From NCBI GenBank assembly GCA_030512335.1, contig JAULSU010000003.1, positions 930,001 through 994,000 of the forward strand: 64,000 bases of DNA. The letters run 5' to 3'. Positions 54,646 to 64,000 of this stretch are shown one piece after another. The first letter of the stretch is position 1. Every line of letters starts with the position of its first letter. Made by a program: the position numbers and the translations under genes. A model generated the notes under the pieces. That model had not been told where the DNA came from. It searched no databases and was given only the letters and a program-made list of their open reading frames with translations. The DNA is from Immersiella caudata (Eukaryota; Ascomycota; Sordariomycetes; Sordariales; Lasiosphaeriaceae).

Positions 54646-57600
54646 GGAGAAAACCTAGGGGCTGTTCGACATCGCTGCGAACGAGCTGGATTCTTTGTTA
54701 CCACGCAGCATAGGGGAGTTGCAGCATCTGAGAGAGTTTGTCCCCGCCGCGAGCAGTCAGCCTACCATGCAAATGCACGCCATCAAAAAAGGACGTGGAA
54801 TGGCATTGGAGGGTTCGAGGCTGGCTGAGCTGTGAGGTTCCAAACTGTTGTGTAACCTAACTGTCAGTTCTAGTCTGCATTCATTCGCCAGCAAGCCCCT
54901 CCGACTCGCATGCATTATGCAAGCCGCCGTGGTCTAGACCAGCCGCCCAGCCCCGGGGTGCGGTACGGGAAAGACGCTCCGGAGACTCAGCTTCTTCATT
55001 TCAGTTGGTACATTTGCAGCGTGCAGTTCAATCCTGTGGCCAAAGCACGGTGAAAGCACCACAAGTTTCCCCGGTTCGATGCCTAGCCCAGTCATAGGGG
55101 TCTAGGTGTTAAGCCCATTGTAACAGTCGTGATCTTCTCCTGCCAGAGCTTACTTTTAGACTGTGTCTGGCGTTTTCTACCTAATACTTTCATTTCCATG
55201 TTCAACCTTGTGGTTTTGAGCCCTGTTCCTCATCCTTTAGCATACAGGTAGGTTCTGTCTCCTAGTGTCAGGTACGTCACCCCTTAACCCCTTCCACTAG
55301 AGAGTGCCCAAAGACGGTGTAGCCAAAGCTGGGAGTCGATGGCGATGGGTACTATGTTACCTTAGCCTGAACTAGTAATAGAATGTAACTTACGTAACTT
55401 GGTTGTCTGCCTATGCCCCACATTATGATCAGGATTCTGCTGTAGGCCTCATCGAGCCCTGTGAATCAGGGCCATGCTCCGCCTTTGAATCCAGACAGCC
55501 CCCAGAGTCTGTTGGCGGTGGGTTCGGTTCGTGCCTGTCAACCCCGAGCTGCGCCGGGAGAGCGAGGGTCATGAGTATCTTCTAATGGGCAACTGCTGGC
55601 GATACGGCATCGGGGAGATCGCCCCGGAGGTCTACCAGTTGGACCAGATTAGGAAATCATGCCCTGATGCCCTGATGATGGAGCTTACCATCTTGGCTAG
55701 CAGTGAAGTTGGCTTCTGCTACAAGATGCACATCGATGGGAGCCTCGGTTGGGATGACGGGAAGCACGGGCTTACGTTGCGGCCAATGTTGTCGTGACTT
55801 ACTAAGACGATTGCGTCGTCTTGAATTCGGCTACGGCTGCGCACCCCACCTGGCTTTGTGTTCCTCATCACTGTTTCATGTCCTAGCGTGTCTGTGGAAC
55901 TTTTGGCGGAGCGCGTCATTGAGCTTGCGAGCAGTGGAAGTGCAGTTGCAAAGTGACTTGTCTTTTTGGAAGTGAGGTCAGGAGCTAAGCTCCAATAAGT
56001 ACAAAAGAAACGGCCCCGTTGGACCCAGAGCGCCGGAACATTGGTTCCTGCGCTCCCCTGGAGCGCAGGGCCGATGGACCCCCTGCTCGCGGTGGCTCGG
56101 CTTGGCGCCCAGCCACCCCCCAGATTTTGACAGTGTCGCATTGGGCTGTTTGGATAGGAGGCCTTGTGCTTTTTCCAGATACGCTGCAACACAACCTCTT
56201 CCCTCTGTCTGGGTTGGTACAGGGGGTTCCCCGATCCGGAGCGGAGCGAAGCGGATCCACAAGCCCGGATTCGTGTTTTTGTGGGACCCGTCTCGCGGTT
56301 TGGCGTTGCCGGCCCCACTCCGGTAGTCTTCTGGTGGACCGGCATCACGGCGGTAGGATTCCGTGCGTCTGTTTTTCTTCGTATCTTGGCGATTTCTAGT
56401 ATAGTGGCTGCGCCTGCTCGAGAGGGGTTTAGGTTTGCTTTCCAAGTTTGGTGCTACCGCCATCGTCTGCTGATTCTGCAAATGCTTGGTTGATGCTCAT
56501 CATGCGCGACTCGTGTGATGACAGGACCAGTGGCTTCAGTTTATTCTTCTTGGGGTTGAAGTGCCAGTTTCATTTTGTTTGTTGTTTTCGTTTTATGTTG
56601 GCGTCCCACGTTTCTACTTGTTTACCATTTCTTGCCCCTGATCCGTTGGGGTAGCAGAATATCTGCACTGTCTTGCGCACTGTCTCTCCCTCATCACAAG
56701 CCTCAAGCTGTTCGATTTGTTATCTCGCGTGTGGTCCTGACAAATTGACATGCCATCTTCTTCGATGGTGTTGGTTGGCCCTTCAGGGAGGGAGGGCCCC
56801 AAGCCTCGCAACGTTGTCGTGGCAATTCAGGGAGCGATGATGAAACATGAGATATTCCGGTGCCGGCCGACCCACATGTTGTCCCTAGAACTCTCAACAA
56901 CTCAGACCCAGGAGTGAGGTATGCCCCATCATAGGGAACGTTCGCAAGGTTTGCGATAGTCATAGCTTTTCCAAGTATGCAGGCTTCGCTTCGCAGTGTA
57001 TTGCGCGTCCTTGCGGACTTTTTTTTTTTTTTGGACCCCAGTAAATCCTAAATTCATGCCGGCTTCGCTGCGAAAGCGGACTCTTGGCGGGACCCACCAT
57101 GTGCATGGAGCCTGCTTCAAGCTGGAGGTGATCCAAATTACGTGAGTGGCGACACTGTGGGGATTGCACCCATCGCTGTTGGTCAGAAATTGTATCAGTG
57201 GCGGGCGTTCTACGAACCTTCCCAAACCAGCCTCAGACGGTTGATCTGTTGGAGGAGTGAATGGCCGTTGGCCCCACTCCTTCCTGTTGGCTTTGTACTC
57301 CTGGAATTGACAGAGGAACTCGATCACCGAGCGGAAGAGGAGCTCGGAGCGCGGCCCGAGGAGGGTGGTGCTAGAGATTGTTGATTCATATGCCGTTCAT
57401 CCTCGGATCGATAGTATTTTATGTTGGGACAAATCATCTGGCAAAGCTTGCAATCTCGTCTGCCTCGTTCTTCGGGTTCTCACACGTTGGCCGAGCGTCT
57501 GTAACCTGCTGCAGAGCGCATCGCGGCAGCACCCGCTGGCGAAAACATAGCATCCCAATGCCAGCAATAGCCTCCGCCGTCAGAAATTGATTTCTGTAGC

Positions 57601-57969
57601 TCCCCTAGAGGCAGTAATAAGAGTATTTGCTTCAAAGTCCGTCTAGACTAGCTTTTCCGTGCATAGTATACGTAGGTAAGTAGGTAAGAAGTGGCAAGTT
57701 CAAGCTCATCAACGTATATGGTCTCCCAAAACCGTTGCCTGCTGGACTACCTACCGCTTTCTTCATCTTTCATTTTCATGAAGTCCCCGACGCTATCGCC
57801 ATTTGACTCGAAAGGGATCTGCTCCTGTTGAGAAAGATTAGTAGATGCTAAGGACCCCAGTAAAGGTTCCAGGTCTGCTGCGGTCTCAGACCCTCTGATT
57901 GCCGGTCCATCCCTACCAGGTACGGTAGGTACTAAAGCAACGCCGGTCTTTTCATACCGATTATAGACC
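54646..57969. other. 3.3-kb region without a recognised gene
   Basis: ORFs of 60-200 codons overlap on both strands (55531-55797 plus, 55719-56348 minus, 56929-57327 minus) with no family match. 57747-57960 minus carries a coding-like tail (GPAIRGSETAADLEPLLGS...) that runs into the MITE fragment at 57970, possibly the stump of a gene cut by the insertion. Confidence 0.4.
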
Positions 57970-58083
57970 CTACTCCTCCGGAGTACTGTACTCGCACTTC
58001 TTCCCCTGAAGGAAGCTTGTACTACAGGCTTCCACAGGCTCTCAGGCGCTGTATTACAGGCCTGTAAGCCGCTATAAAGCAAC
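57970..58083 (-). mobile_element. Truncated MITE-like fragment, copy D
   Basis: About 114 bp matching, in reverse orientation, the GTTGC end of the 670-bp element (GCTATAAAGCAAC at its right border), with more differences than copies A-C. It faces copy C 76 bp away. Confidence 0.7.
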
Positions 58084-58159
58084 AACTAGTTTACCTATAT
58101 TATCTTTAACTAGGTGTGTAAACCCTTAAGAAGTCGTAAAAAAAGACGTAATAATATAT

Positions 58160-58832
58160 GTTGCTTTGTAGCACTCTACAGGCCTGTATTACAGCGCCTG
58201 AGAGCCTGTGGGAGCCTGTAGTACAGAGCTCCGATCAGGGGAAGAAGTGCGAGTACAGTGCTCCGGAGGAGCGCTGTAAGGTACGACAGCAGAGCTTACT
58301 AAGGTGCTGAAGGAAGCAAACGAAGGCCTGTACTACAGAGCCTAAAAGACAAGTTACAGCGGACTATGCGCTGTAAAACAGAAGGTTTCAGTGAACTCTG
58401 CACTGTAATGACAACTGTATTGCTTGTGAATTGCTTGCTTCAGCGAGTAGTACTCAACTGAAGGAAGTAGATTGCTTGCTTCAGAGGAAAGCTAATTACA
58501 GGAGAGGAGATGGCTAGTTATAGGCTGTGGGAGCTCTGGAATGGAAATTCCAGAGCTTTCTACTACTAATACAATAATAGAATAGTATGGTGGAGGCTCT
58601 CCACAGGCCTCGTAATCACTGATGTGGCCTCAGAAGGTTGTGGAAGCCTGTGGGCTTCCAGAGCCTTCTGTGGCCCCCTGAAGGCCCTGAGGCCTTCTGG
58701 ATTCCAGAAGGTTCGAAGCCACATTGTGGCTAGTGGGTGGTGGCTGCAGGTGCAGGGTACCCAGCGCCTTCCTCACTGGCAGGCCCTGTAAATACAGGGC
58801 CTCTTTAGCGCTCTCAGAGGCTAGAATTTAAC
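58160..58832 (+). mobile_element. 670-bp MITE-like element, copy C
   Basis: Same ends as copy B (GTTGCTTTGTAGC...CTAGAATTTAAC) and a perfect 7-bp direct repeat AATATAT (58153-58159 and 58833-58839). Nearly identical to copies A and B throughout, with no RIP-like clustering of changes. Confidence 0.9.
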
Positions 58833-58839
58833 AATATAT

Positions 58840-59612
58840 CATTTATAAGAGCTGTAATACTTCTCTGAAAGATTTTTCGTACGGGTAACTGGGTTACCTG
58901 ATAAGTATACCCTAATATTAGGTAAACAATTAATTGGTTATAGTAATTTTAGCCTAAGTGTGGAGGGAGAAGCGAGAGGTAGTAATAACGGTAAAATAAG
59001 AGAGTTAAGTGGAAAAGAAAGCGTAGATAATAGTGGTAAAATAGGGTAGCCGGGTGTTAAAAAGAGTGCCGGCGGTGTGAAAAAAGGAGGCATGTCCTAC
59101 GCTTCGGGTATAACAGTATTATTATTCGAAAGAATAAGTAAGGTTAATATAGTAATAATAGCAATAGTTCCACTTAAACCAATGGGTTAAATACTGGTTA
59201 GTTAATAGGGTTTTCTAGTAAAGTGAACTTGAAAGATTAATGCTGTAACTTTCATTTTTAGGGAGGTGGTAATATACCCTGCGACTCTTGACAAATTGGC
59301 CTTAGACCTTTTAGCGTTATTTATGTGGGGTGCGATGTGATTAGCTGGCAGGGGTGATGGTTAGGGTGTGGGACAGGAGGTACAAATAAGCGCGTAGAGG
59401 GTCTGAGGAACTGAGACAATGATACAGCGGAAAGACGAAGTTTTGGATCTTTTTCAAGTTCCTGGAGAGAGAAATTTAATTTGGCGTCTTTTGAAAGCGT
59501 TGCCATGTTTTTGTGGTGGAGGAAAAGGAGGAAAAGGTTACAAAAGGGTGGGGTGGTGGAAAATTATCCTTTTGCTTGTTTTATCCGCTCGCTTATCAAA
59601 TACGTTATCTGT
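58840..59612 (-). mobile_element. Remnant of a second Fot1/pogo-type transposon (5' end)
   Basis: From ATG 59506 the minus strand reads MATLSKDAKLNFSLQELEKDPKLRLSA, the start of a Fot1-type helix-turn-helix region, then loses family character. A terminal-repeat-like CCGCTCGCTTATCAAATACGTTA lies at about 59587-59609, just outside the start, as in the larger element. The rest, 58840-59320, is AT-rich with many TAA/TAG codons, and MITE copy C sits at its edge. Confidence 0.5.
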
Positions 59613-59661
59613 GGCTAAGAGCTACATTGACAGCTGGTGTTGCCTATGGTCCGTGCCCTAA

Positions 59662-59679
59662 CCCCCCCCCCCCCCCCCC
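59662..59679. repeat. 18-nt poly-C tract
   Basis: An uninterrupted C run two bases before the stop codon of the metalloprotease gene. Confidence 0.9.
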
Positions 59680-59680
59680 A

Positions 59681-60703
59681 TCAAGCTGAATCCTTGCGCG
59701 GGTAGGTAGCTGCGACCCACTCCTTGTCCTTGACACTGAGTTCAGTGTTTTGCTTGGGCACAGGCTGCTTCAAGACGTATTTGACCCAATGAGGATCACG
59801 TTCAGAGACCTTCGAGTCCTCTATGTTCTGGCATAACACATCCCTCGGAACCACATAATGCATGATCGACTCGGGATCGTACACAGTGGCGTGTACTAAG
59901 TCAATATCCACAGGATCAATCGATGACGTGATATTTGGTTTGACATTATTCGGGTCCCAGCCCCAATAAGTATTGTACCACCTCTTGACATCCTCTTCTG
60001 CCCTCCAAGGGACCTTGAGGTCGGGCCTCTGATGCTCATGGATTAGACCAAGGACGTGACCGAGTTCATGGAGGATGAGGCCGCGGTTCTCCTTCTCGAT
60101 GTTGATCTTGGTCTCCTCCGACAAGGCCTGACCCTTGGGCTTACTCTCATATTCAGCCATGCCTTGTTTGCTCGTGAGGTCCATGTAGACGACGAAATGA
60201 TGGTGGCCCGGTTCCGACGTTGGCCCTGAGACGTAGTCGCTCCTCCAATCCGACCCCGTATTGAACCGGATGCGCACTTGCGCTTCAGAAGCCCCCTTCC
60301 CCTTGTCGGAAAAGACTTCGACCCAAGGGATCCCCATGAAGGCGCCCCATACGTCGTGATATTTTCCGGGCAAGGGAAACACGATGTCCTTCGGCCGCGT
60401 TCCGTTCCAGGTGTCGTCGTAGTTGCGGCCGAGGATGTATTTGCGCACTGTGTTTTTTTGTGCGTCGGTGCCGTTGGCAAAGAAAAAGTGGAGGGCGAGC
60501 ATGTCCTTGGGCCAGATCCTGGAGGTTCTTGCGGCGGCGCGGCGGGATCGGAAGGCGGACTGGGATGCGGCGGTTGGATGGTTGTCCACTGGCATTGTTT
60601 GGGAAGGCTGCCCGTTGGTGAGAGACAGGGCTGCGAGGCAGGAGCCACATGCGGGCGCGATCGGCGCGCGCATTGCGGTTGGGGCCGAAGATGTGCTGGA
60701 CAT
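59681..60703 (-). CDS. Astacin-type (M12A) zinc metalloprotease
   Basis: Single exon, 340 aa, ATG 60703 (MSSTSSAPTAM). The zinc site LHELGHVLGLIHEHQRP (from about residue 211) is the astacin form HExxHxxGxxHE, and SIMHY further on is the Met-turn. Upstream parts, VRIRFNTGSDWRSDYV and GHHHFVVYMDL, fit the N-terminal sheet of the catalytic domain. No signal peptide is visible in this model, although astacins are usually secreted, so a missing 5' exon or a cytosolic/atypical enzyme is possible. The sequence is rich in polar residues without a C-terminal extension. A poly-C run abuts the stop codon. Substrate unknown. Confidence 0.78.
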   Translation of the reverse strand: MSSTSSAPTAMRAPIAPACGSCLAALSLTNGQPSQTMPVDNHPTAASQSAFRSRRAAARTSRIWPKDMLALHFFFANGTDAQKNTVRKYILGRNYDDTWNGTRPKDIVFPLPGKYHDVWGAFMGIPWVEVFSDKGKGASEAQVRIRFNTGSDWRSDYVSGPTSEPGHHHFVVYMDLTSKQGMAEYESKPKGQALSEETKINIEKENRGLILHELGHVLGLIHEHQRPDLKVPWRAEEDVKRWYNTYWGWDPNNVKPNITSSIDPVDIDLVHATVYDPESIMHYVVPRDVLCQNIEDSKVSERDPHWVKYVLKQPVPKQNTELSVKDKEWVAATYPRKDSA

Positions 60704-61686
60704 TTTCCAGTTTAGACTCAAGATGGAGCGGGCAAGAAGCGGGGTTGGTTCTGTTTGGTTCTGGGGCAAATGCAATAGCGAGTTCGGCCAGGTTCTCAAT
60801 CAGCGATTCAGTCCAGACATTGCTTTATGTTGGGTCATCTCAATCAAGCCGCGAGAAGATCCCGTTTCTCGGAAAATGTGGCTGGCTGATGAGATAAGGT
60901 AGTGGTCTTGTAGTGGTCTTCTGCCTGCGTTGTGTCGGGCATAATGGATGTAACCCTTACGGTTGAAGAGCAAGGCGTTCAAGTTAGAAGCGGGCGATAG
61001 CCATGCTGGCGCCCAAAAATGAGCACGTTCAAGGTCTAGAACCATCCATCATGCAGTGCTTGGCGACTTGCCTTCCCGATTGGCACTTTTGAGGCCCTGC
61101 AGGTCTGCCGACGTGCGCAGCCTTCCCCTCACCTGCAGTTCAGCTCGCCACGGTTAGAGCTAAGCTCTGAACCGATGATGATTTGAAGCACCAATGAGAT
61201 GGTTCGGTCGCCCACCACATCGTCCTCTTGCTAGTCTAGTACTCAAGTTGTCCACTTGCGCAGGTATCACACACGCCAACGCTGCGGGGGTCGTAGTGCT
61301 TATTTGACACGACCTTTACACTCGAGCCCGTACCATGCCAACACAACAACAAGGAGCAAATAGTCCCCAGAGCTATCATTTGCCAGCATCTCGGTTGGAT
61401 ACTTCGCATAGCAAGAATGTGGCTGGCTGATATCATCACCGGCATAACAAAGAAAGATCTAGACCAACAAGATGGGCCTTGGATGTCGGAAACGCATGTC
61501 AGAACCATGCGGGACTGTGATGAGGCGAGCTGAAGGCGGGCTCTCGCGGCAGTTGAGCCGAGCGAAGACCGAAACTGTTGCATCCAGGTAACGAGGTTGC
61601 CGTTTTGTTCGAACGAGCGGGCTTAGAATTAGTCCGAAGGGCCAACAGTGGACAAGACAAAGACAGAACGATGGGAGAGAAAAAGG
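60704..61686. other. Intergenic between divergent genes
   Basis: Shared upstream region of the metalloprotease and LysM genes. No coding region supported. Confidence 0.5.
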
Positions 61687-61693
61687 TATAAGT
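61687..61693 (+). promoter_or_regulatory. TATA box of the LysM gene
   Basis: GTATAAG, 114 nt upstream of ATG 61807. Confidence 0.55.
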
Positions 61694-61806
61694 AAGGGTA
61701 AGGGAACCAACCTCAATCCATGCTCTCTAGGCCAACAAGCTCCTCGAACACTCGCATCAAATCTTGACTCCTCCCATTTTTGTAATACACACGATAGCTT
61801 TCCATC

Positions 61807-62247
61807 ATGGCCCCTTTGGAGAACGAGGAACCCCTCAACCTTGAGAATCCTACGGTTCAAGTGGATCCCACTATTGAAACTCCCGCCCAGACTGAGCCGG
61901 GCCCCAATTCGGAAGCCGGTGGTGCCGCGGTTGCTGGCTTCCCGGTCACAATCCCCCTTCGCAGCATCAAGGACACTGTGACTTTTTGGTGGAACCCGGT
62001 TACCGAAGGTAGCTACGCCATGTTCGATGCTACCGAAGGCGACACCATCACATCCATTGCAAACCGATTCCGTGTCCCCGAGGGGATCCTCATCGCGGCG
62101 AATCAGTGGAAACGGGCGACAGGCACGACCAAATTATCCAAGACTTGGATGCAGCAACTCAAAGTCAAGATCCCCGCTGTCGGGCCCGATGGGCATAGCT
62201 CCATCGCTCCTCGACTTGCCACAGGCTTTTATCTCGAAGCTCACTAG
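61807..62247 (+). CDS. LysM-domain protein without signal peptide (146 aa)
   Basis: Single exon. Residues ~1-60 are acidic and disordered (MAPLENEEPLNLENP...). Residues ~70-125 form one LysM-like module: YAMFDATEGDTITSIANRF, VPEGILIAANQW and LKVKIPA, matching the GDTxxxIAxxF...LxxxN...LxIP pattern. Fungal secreted LysM effectors carry a signal peptide and Cys residues; this product has neither, so it resembles the small group of intracellular LysM proteins, or has lost its secretory exon. Chitin or N-acetylglucosamine-oligomer binding is the family role, not proven here. A TATA box and a clean leader support the start. Confidence 0.7.
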   Translation: MAPLENEEPLNLENPTVQVDPTIETPAQTEPGPNSEAGGAAVAGFPVTIPLRSIKDTVTFWWNPVTEGSYAMFDATEGDTITSIANRFRVPEGILIAANQWKRATGTTKLSKTWMQQLKVKIPAVGPDGHSSIAPRLATGFYLEAH

Positions 62248-62801
62248 TGGATGGTGAGTAGGTCACCGTCTTGTTTCCTGATGGCCACATGATTCTAACA
62301 TCTTTATTTCAGTCTACCCTGCATGGATGCTCTTCCAGCTAGCGGATTGGACTTGCTTGTCACAGGTGCCTCCAAGGATGCAAGCAACCATAGCAGGAAA
62401 TCTTTTTTTCAGGGGCTAGCAAACGTCATGATGGCTTGTTGGCTGTACTTAGTTTTTCTAGTCCACGCACAGTCATTCCACTCTTTTGTCGTTGGTGATA
62501 TCTCTCATTCCGTGTATGACCTTTGTGCATGCTCTCAAATTTTGCCTTATGCCAGCATCACCAACGCTGGAAATGGCAAAAAAGTACAGCTTAGGTCCAT
62601 CAAAACTTTTCCGAGCACCGCCAGTTTCGACAGACAAGAAGAACGCGAAGCAAAAACATATAACACCGAGGGTTCGCTGGTCGTCACCGACCCAAAGCAT
62701 TTACTAAACACAAAGGAAGTTGGGGGAAGGTACCTAGGTACGGAAAGACATGCAGACATCCAAGATAAGCAAAGCCGCCAGTCTTTCGGATGCTCGTTCC
62801 T
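62248..62801. other. Intergenic, no gene supported
   Basis: A short hydrophobic ORF around 62400-62480 has no family. The first 60 bases have intron-like borders (GTGAGT...TTTCAG), so the LysM transcript may be spliced in its 3' UTR. Confidence 0.45.
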
Positions 62802-64000
62802 CTAAACCAACGCTACCCTCCATTTCATACCCCCCCTCCTCTCCTTCAACTTCTCCCCTTTCAACACCCCATGCAAGTAACACTCCCCCACCACCTCATA
62901 CTCCCAGATCATCTCAATTGGCTCCAACCAAGCAACCGATCTCAACTACTGTTCCACAGCCGACGCTTTCTCTTCTATCCCTGGTATCGGGCTGCCTTCT
63001 CCAACACCTCCGTCTCCCCTCCTCCATTTCCAGCTCCATTACCACCCATCTCTTCACCTCCAGCCCCTTGATATCCCACTCCGTCCCCTACCTCCGCAAC
63101 ACCCCCTACTCCCACTTTATCAACCTCTCCACAGATAGACCCTCCCACTGCCTGCCCATCCCCACCATCTCTCTTCCCTACTCCGTCCCCAATACCTCTT
63201 CCCTACTCCGTCCCCAATGCCTCTCCCTCTCGTCTTCCTCCTCACCGGAACGCCCCCCCACCTCCGCACTCGAAACCTCTCTCCCCCTCCTTCTCAAAAC
63301 AAACGGAACCCTTCCCCCTTCCAACCCCCAAACCTCATCCCCCTTCCTCACACCCACCGGAAACATCCCCATATACCCCGTGTACAGCAGCGCAAACCTC
63401 CACCCTTCCATACGCCCCGCCATTTTCTCCAACGCACGGCCTGCATTCTCCCAGTTCGCTCCCGCAACGGTTTTCATGCCCTCTCGCAAGAGGGACATGA
63501 AGACTTCCTTTGCTGAGGCGAGTGAGGACGACTCGCTCTCTCGCGTGGAGGGAGTCCAACCAAAGAGGAAAATATCTCCAAGAGGGCTTCCAAGATGGGC
63601 TGGTCGCTGTCGGGGTAGTGGACGATATGTTTTTGGGTTTCTGCCTCTACCAGGGCGCGGATCATGGATTGGGCGTTGTACCAGTGGGCGGCGATGGCCG
63701 CGACGCCTGTGACGTCTTCTGATTGTGGAGTATTGTCGGGCGGGAACTGGGAGATGGCGACGATGGCGTTGTGTCCTTCGCAGGCGCATGGGAGATGGAC
63801 ACAAGTTGCGAGTAGTGTGATGGATGGTGAAGTCTTGCAGGACGATGAAGGGGTTCCGTTGGGAATGAGATTCGACGATGGCCGTGCAGAGGTCTGAGCG
63901 TTGGGATAGGCGCTCTATGGGCGGCGGTTTGGTGATGTCTGGGGCCTAGGAGGGTATGCGCGGCATCACAGCCTTGGGCTCGTTGTTCGTATTGGTTGGG
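62802..64000 (-). pseudogene. HET-type protein, C-terminal half, runs off the right edge, frame-disrupted
   Basis: The minus strand enters at 64000. Coding-like blocks appear in order but in different frames: DITKPPPIERLSQRSDLCTAIVES; VHLPCACEGHNAIVAISQFPP...AAHWYNAQSMIRALVE; LLREGMKTVAGANWENAGRALEKM and LLYTGYMGMFPVGVRKGDEVW with GGRVPFVLRR; finally MIWEYEVVGECYLHGVLKGE, with TAG at 62802-62804. GxxPxxxxxGDxV...GxxxPFVLR and EYxxVGECYxHG are the conserved C-terminal blocks of fungal HET proteins. At least two frame changes (near 63570 and 63680-63800) have no good introns, and a 25-bp tandem duplication lies in the loop region. It may be decayed, or carry introns I cannot place. Confidence 0.6.
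63171..63220. repeat. Tandem duplication, 2 x 25 bp
   Basis: CTCTTCCCTACTCCGTCCCC followed by AATAC in the first unit and AATGC in the second. A 25-bp unit shifts frame in the HET-type gene that it lies in. Confidence 0.85.

Noticed and set aside
55069..55090. tRNA T-arm-like GGTTCGATGCC
   Set aside because: No matching acceptor, D-arm or anticodon stem could be placed around it.
55719..57327. Candidate multi-exon gene in the 55.7-57.3 kb region
   Set aside because: ORFs lack any recognisable family and I could not join them with credible introns.
62750..63712. 320-codon plus-strand Ser/Pro-rich ORF
   Set aside because: It is the antisense shadow of the HET-type gene, whose conserved motifs are on the minus strand.

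Overview
The window is genomic DNA of a filamentous ascomycete (Pezizomycotina, most like a Sordariomycete). The evidence is genes split by 43-90 nt introns with GT-AG borders and CTAAC/CTGAC-type branch sites, HET-domain and HeLo-like genes, fungal-only families (DUF3669, GH55, AA9, fungal quercetinase), and Fot1/pogo transposon copies carrying the C-to-T/G-to-A nonsense pattern of repeat-induced point mutation (RIP). No tRNA or rRNA gene was recognised. Most ORFs are spliced, so the coordinates given are gene spans and the exon borders are in the evidence text.

Layout. 1-7 kb: a 5'-truncated ankyrin-SPRY gene, a HET-domain stump, and a HeLo-like/Rho GTPase fusion. 7.9-13.6 kb: an inorganic-phosphate-type MFS transporter with a 4-nt microexon and a T5orf172 (GIY-YIG-like) protein with C-terminal membrane segments, with a decayed Cys-rich pseudogene between them. 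14-19 kb: a second decayed copy of that Cys-rich family, a DUF3669 gene with a 32-bp minisatellite upstream, and a multi-pass membrane protein. 20.8-29.6 kb: a 10-Cys secreted protein, a basic nuclear-type protein, an AA9 lytic polysaccharide monooxygenase, an amino-acid permease and a secreted DJ-1/PfpI protein. 30.5-37.9 kb: weak hypothetical genes, a small CxxC protein, a small membrane protein and a DUF1308 gene. 39.3-44.4 kb, all on the + strand: a quercetinase-like bicupin, a GH55 beta-1,3-glucanase and a Kex2-processed defensin-like peptide. 45.2-49.1 kb: a RIP-mutated Fot1/pogo transposon (TA target duplication) carrying two nested 670-bp non-autonomous elements, abutting the broken 3' end of a GH3 beta-xylosidase gene. 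49.2-52.1 kb: a four-exon gene joining a retropepsin-like domain that lacks its catalytic Asp to two C2H2-like fingers. 52-59.6 kb: gene-poor, with one small secreted ORF and a second transposon/MITE patch. 59.7-64 kb: an astacin-type metalloprotease, a LysM protein without a signal peptide, and a frame-disrupted HET gene running off the right edge.

The secreted set (AA9, GH55, GH3 relic, quercetinase, secreted DJ-1, Cys-rich secreted proteins) fits a plant-associated or litter-degrading fungus. The HET, HeLo-like, ankyrin-SPRY and retropepsin-C2H2 genes belong to the fast-evolving recognition and regulatory repertoire of such fungi. The genes do not form one recognisable biosynthetic cluster. 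The least ordinary item is the HeLo-like/Rho fusion at 4317-7064, whose P-loop carries Ser at the position equivalent to Ras Gly12.
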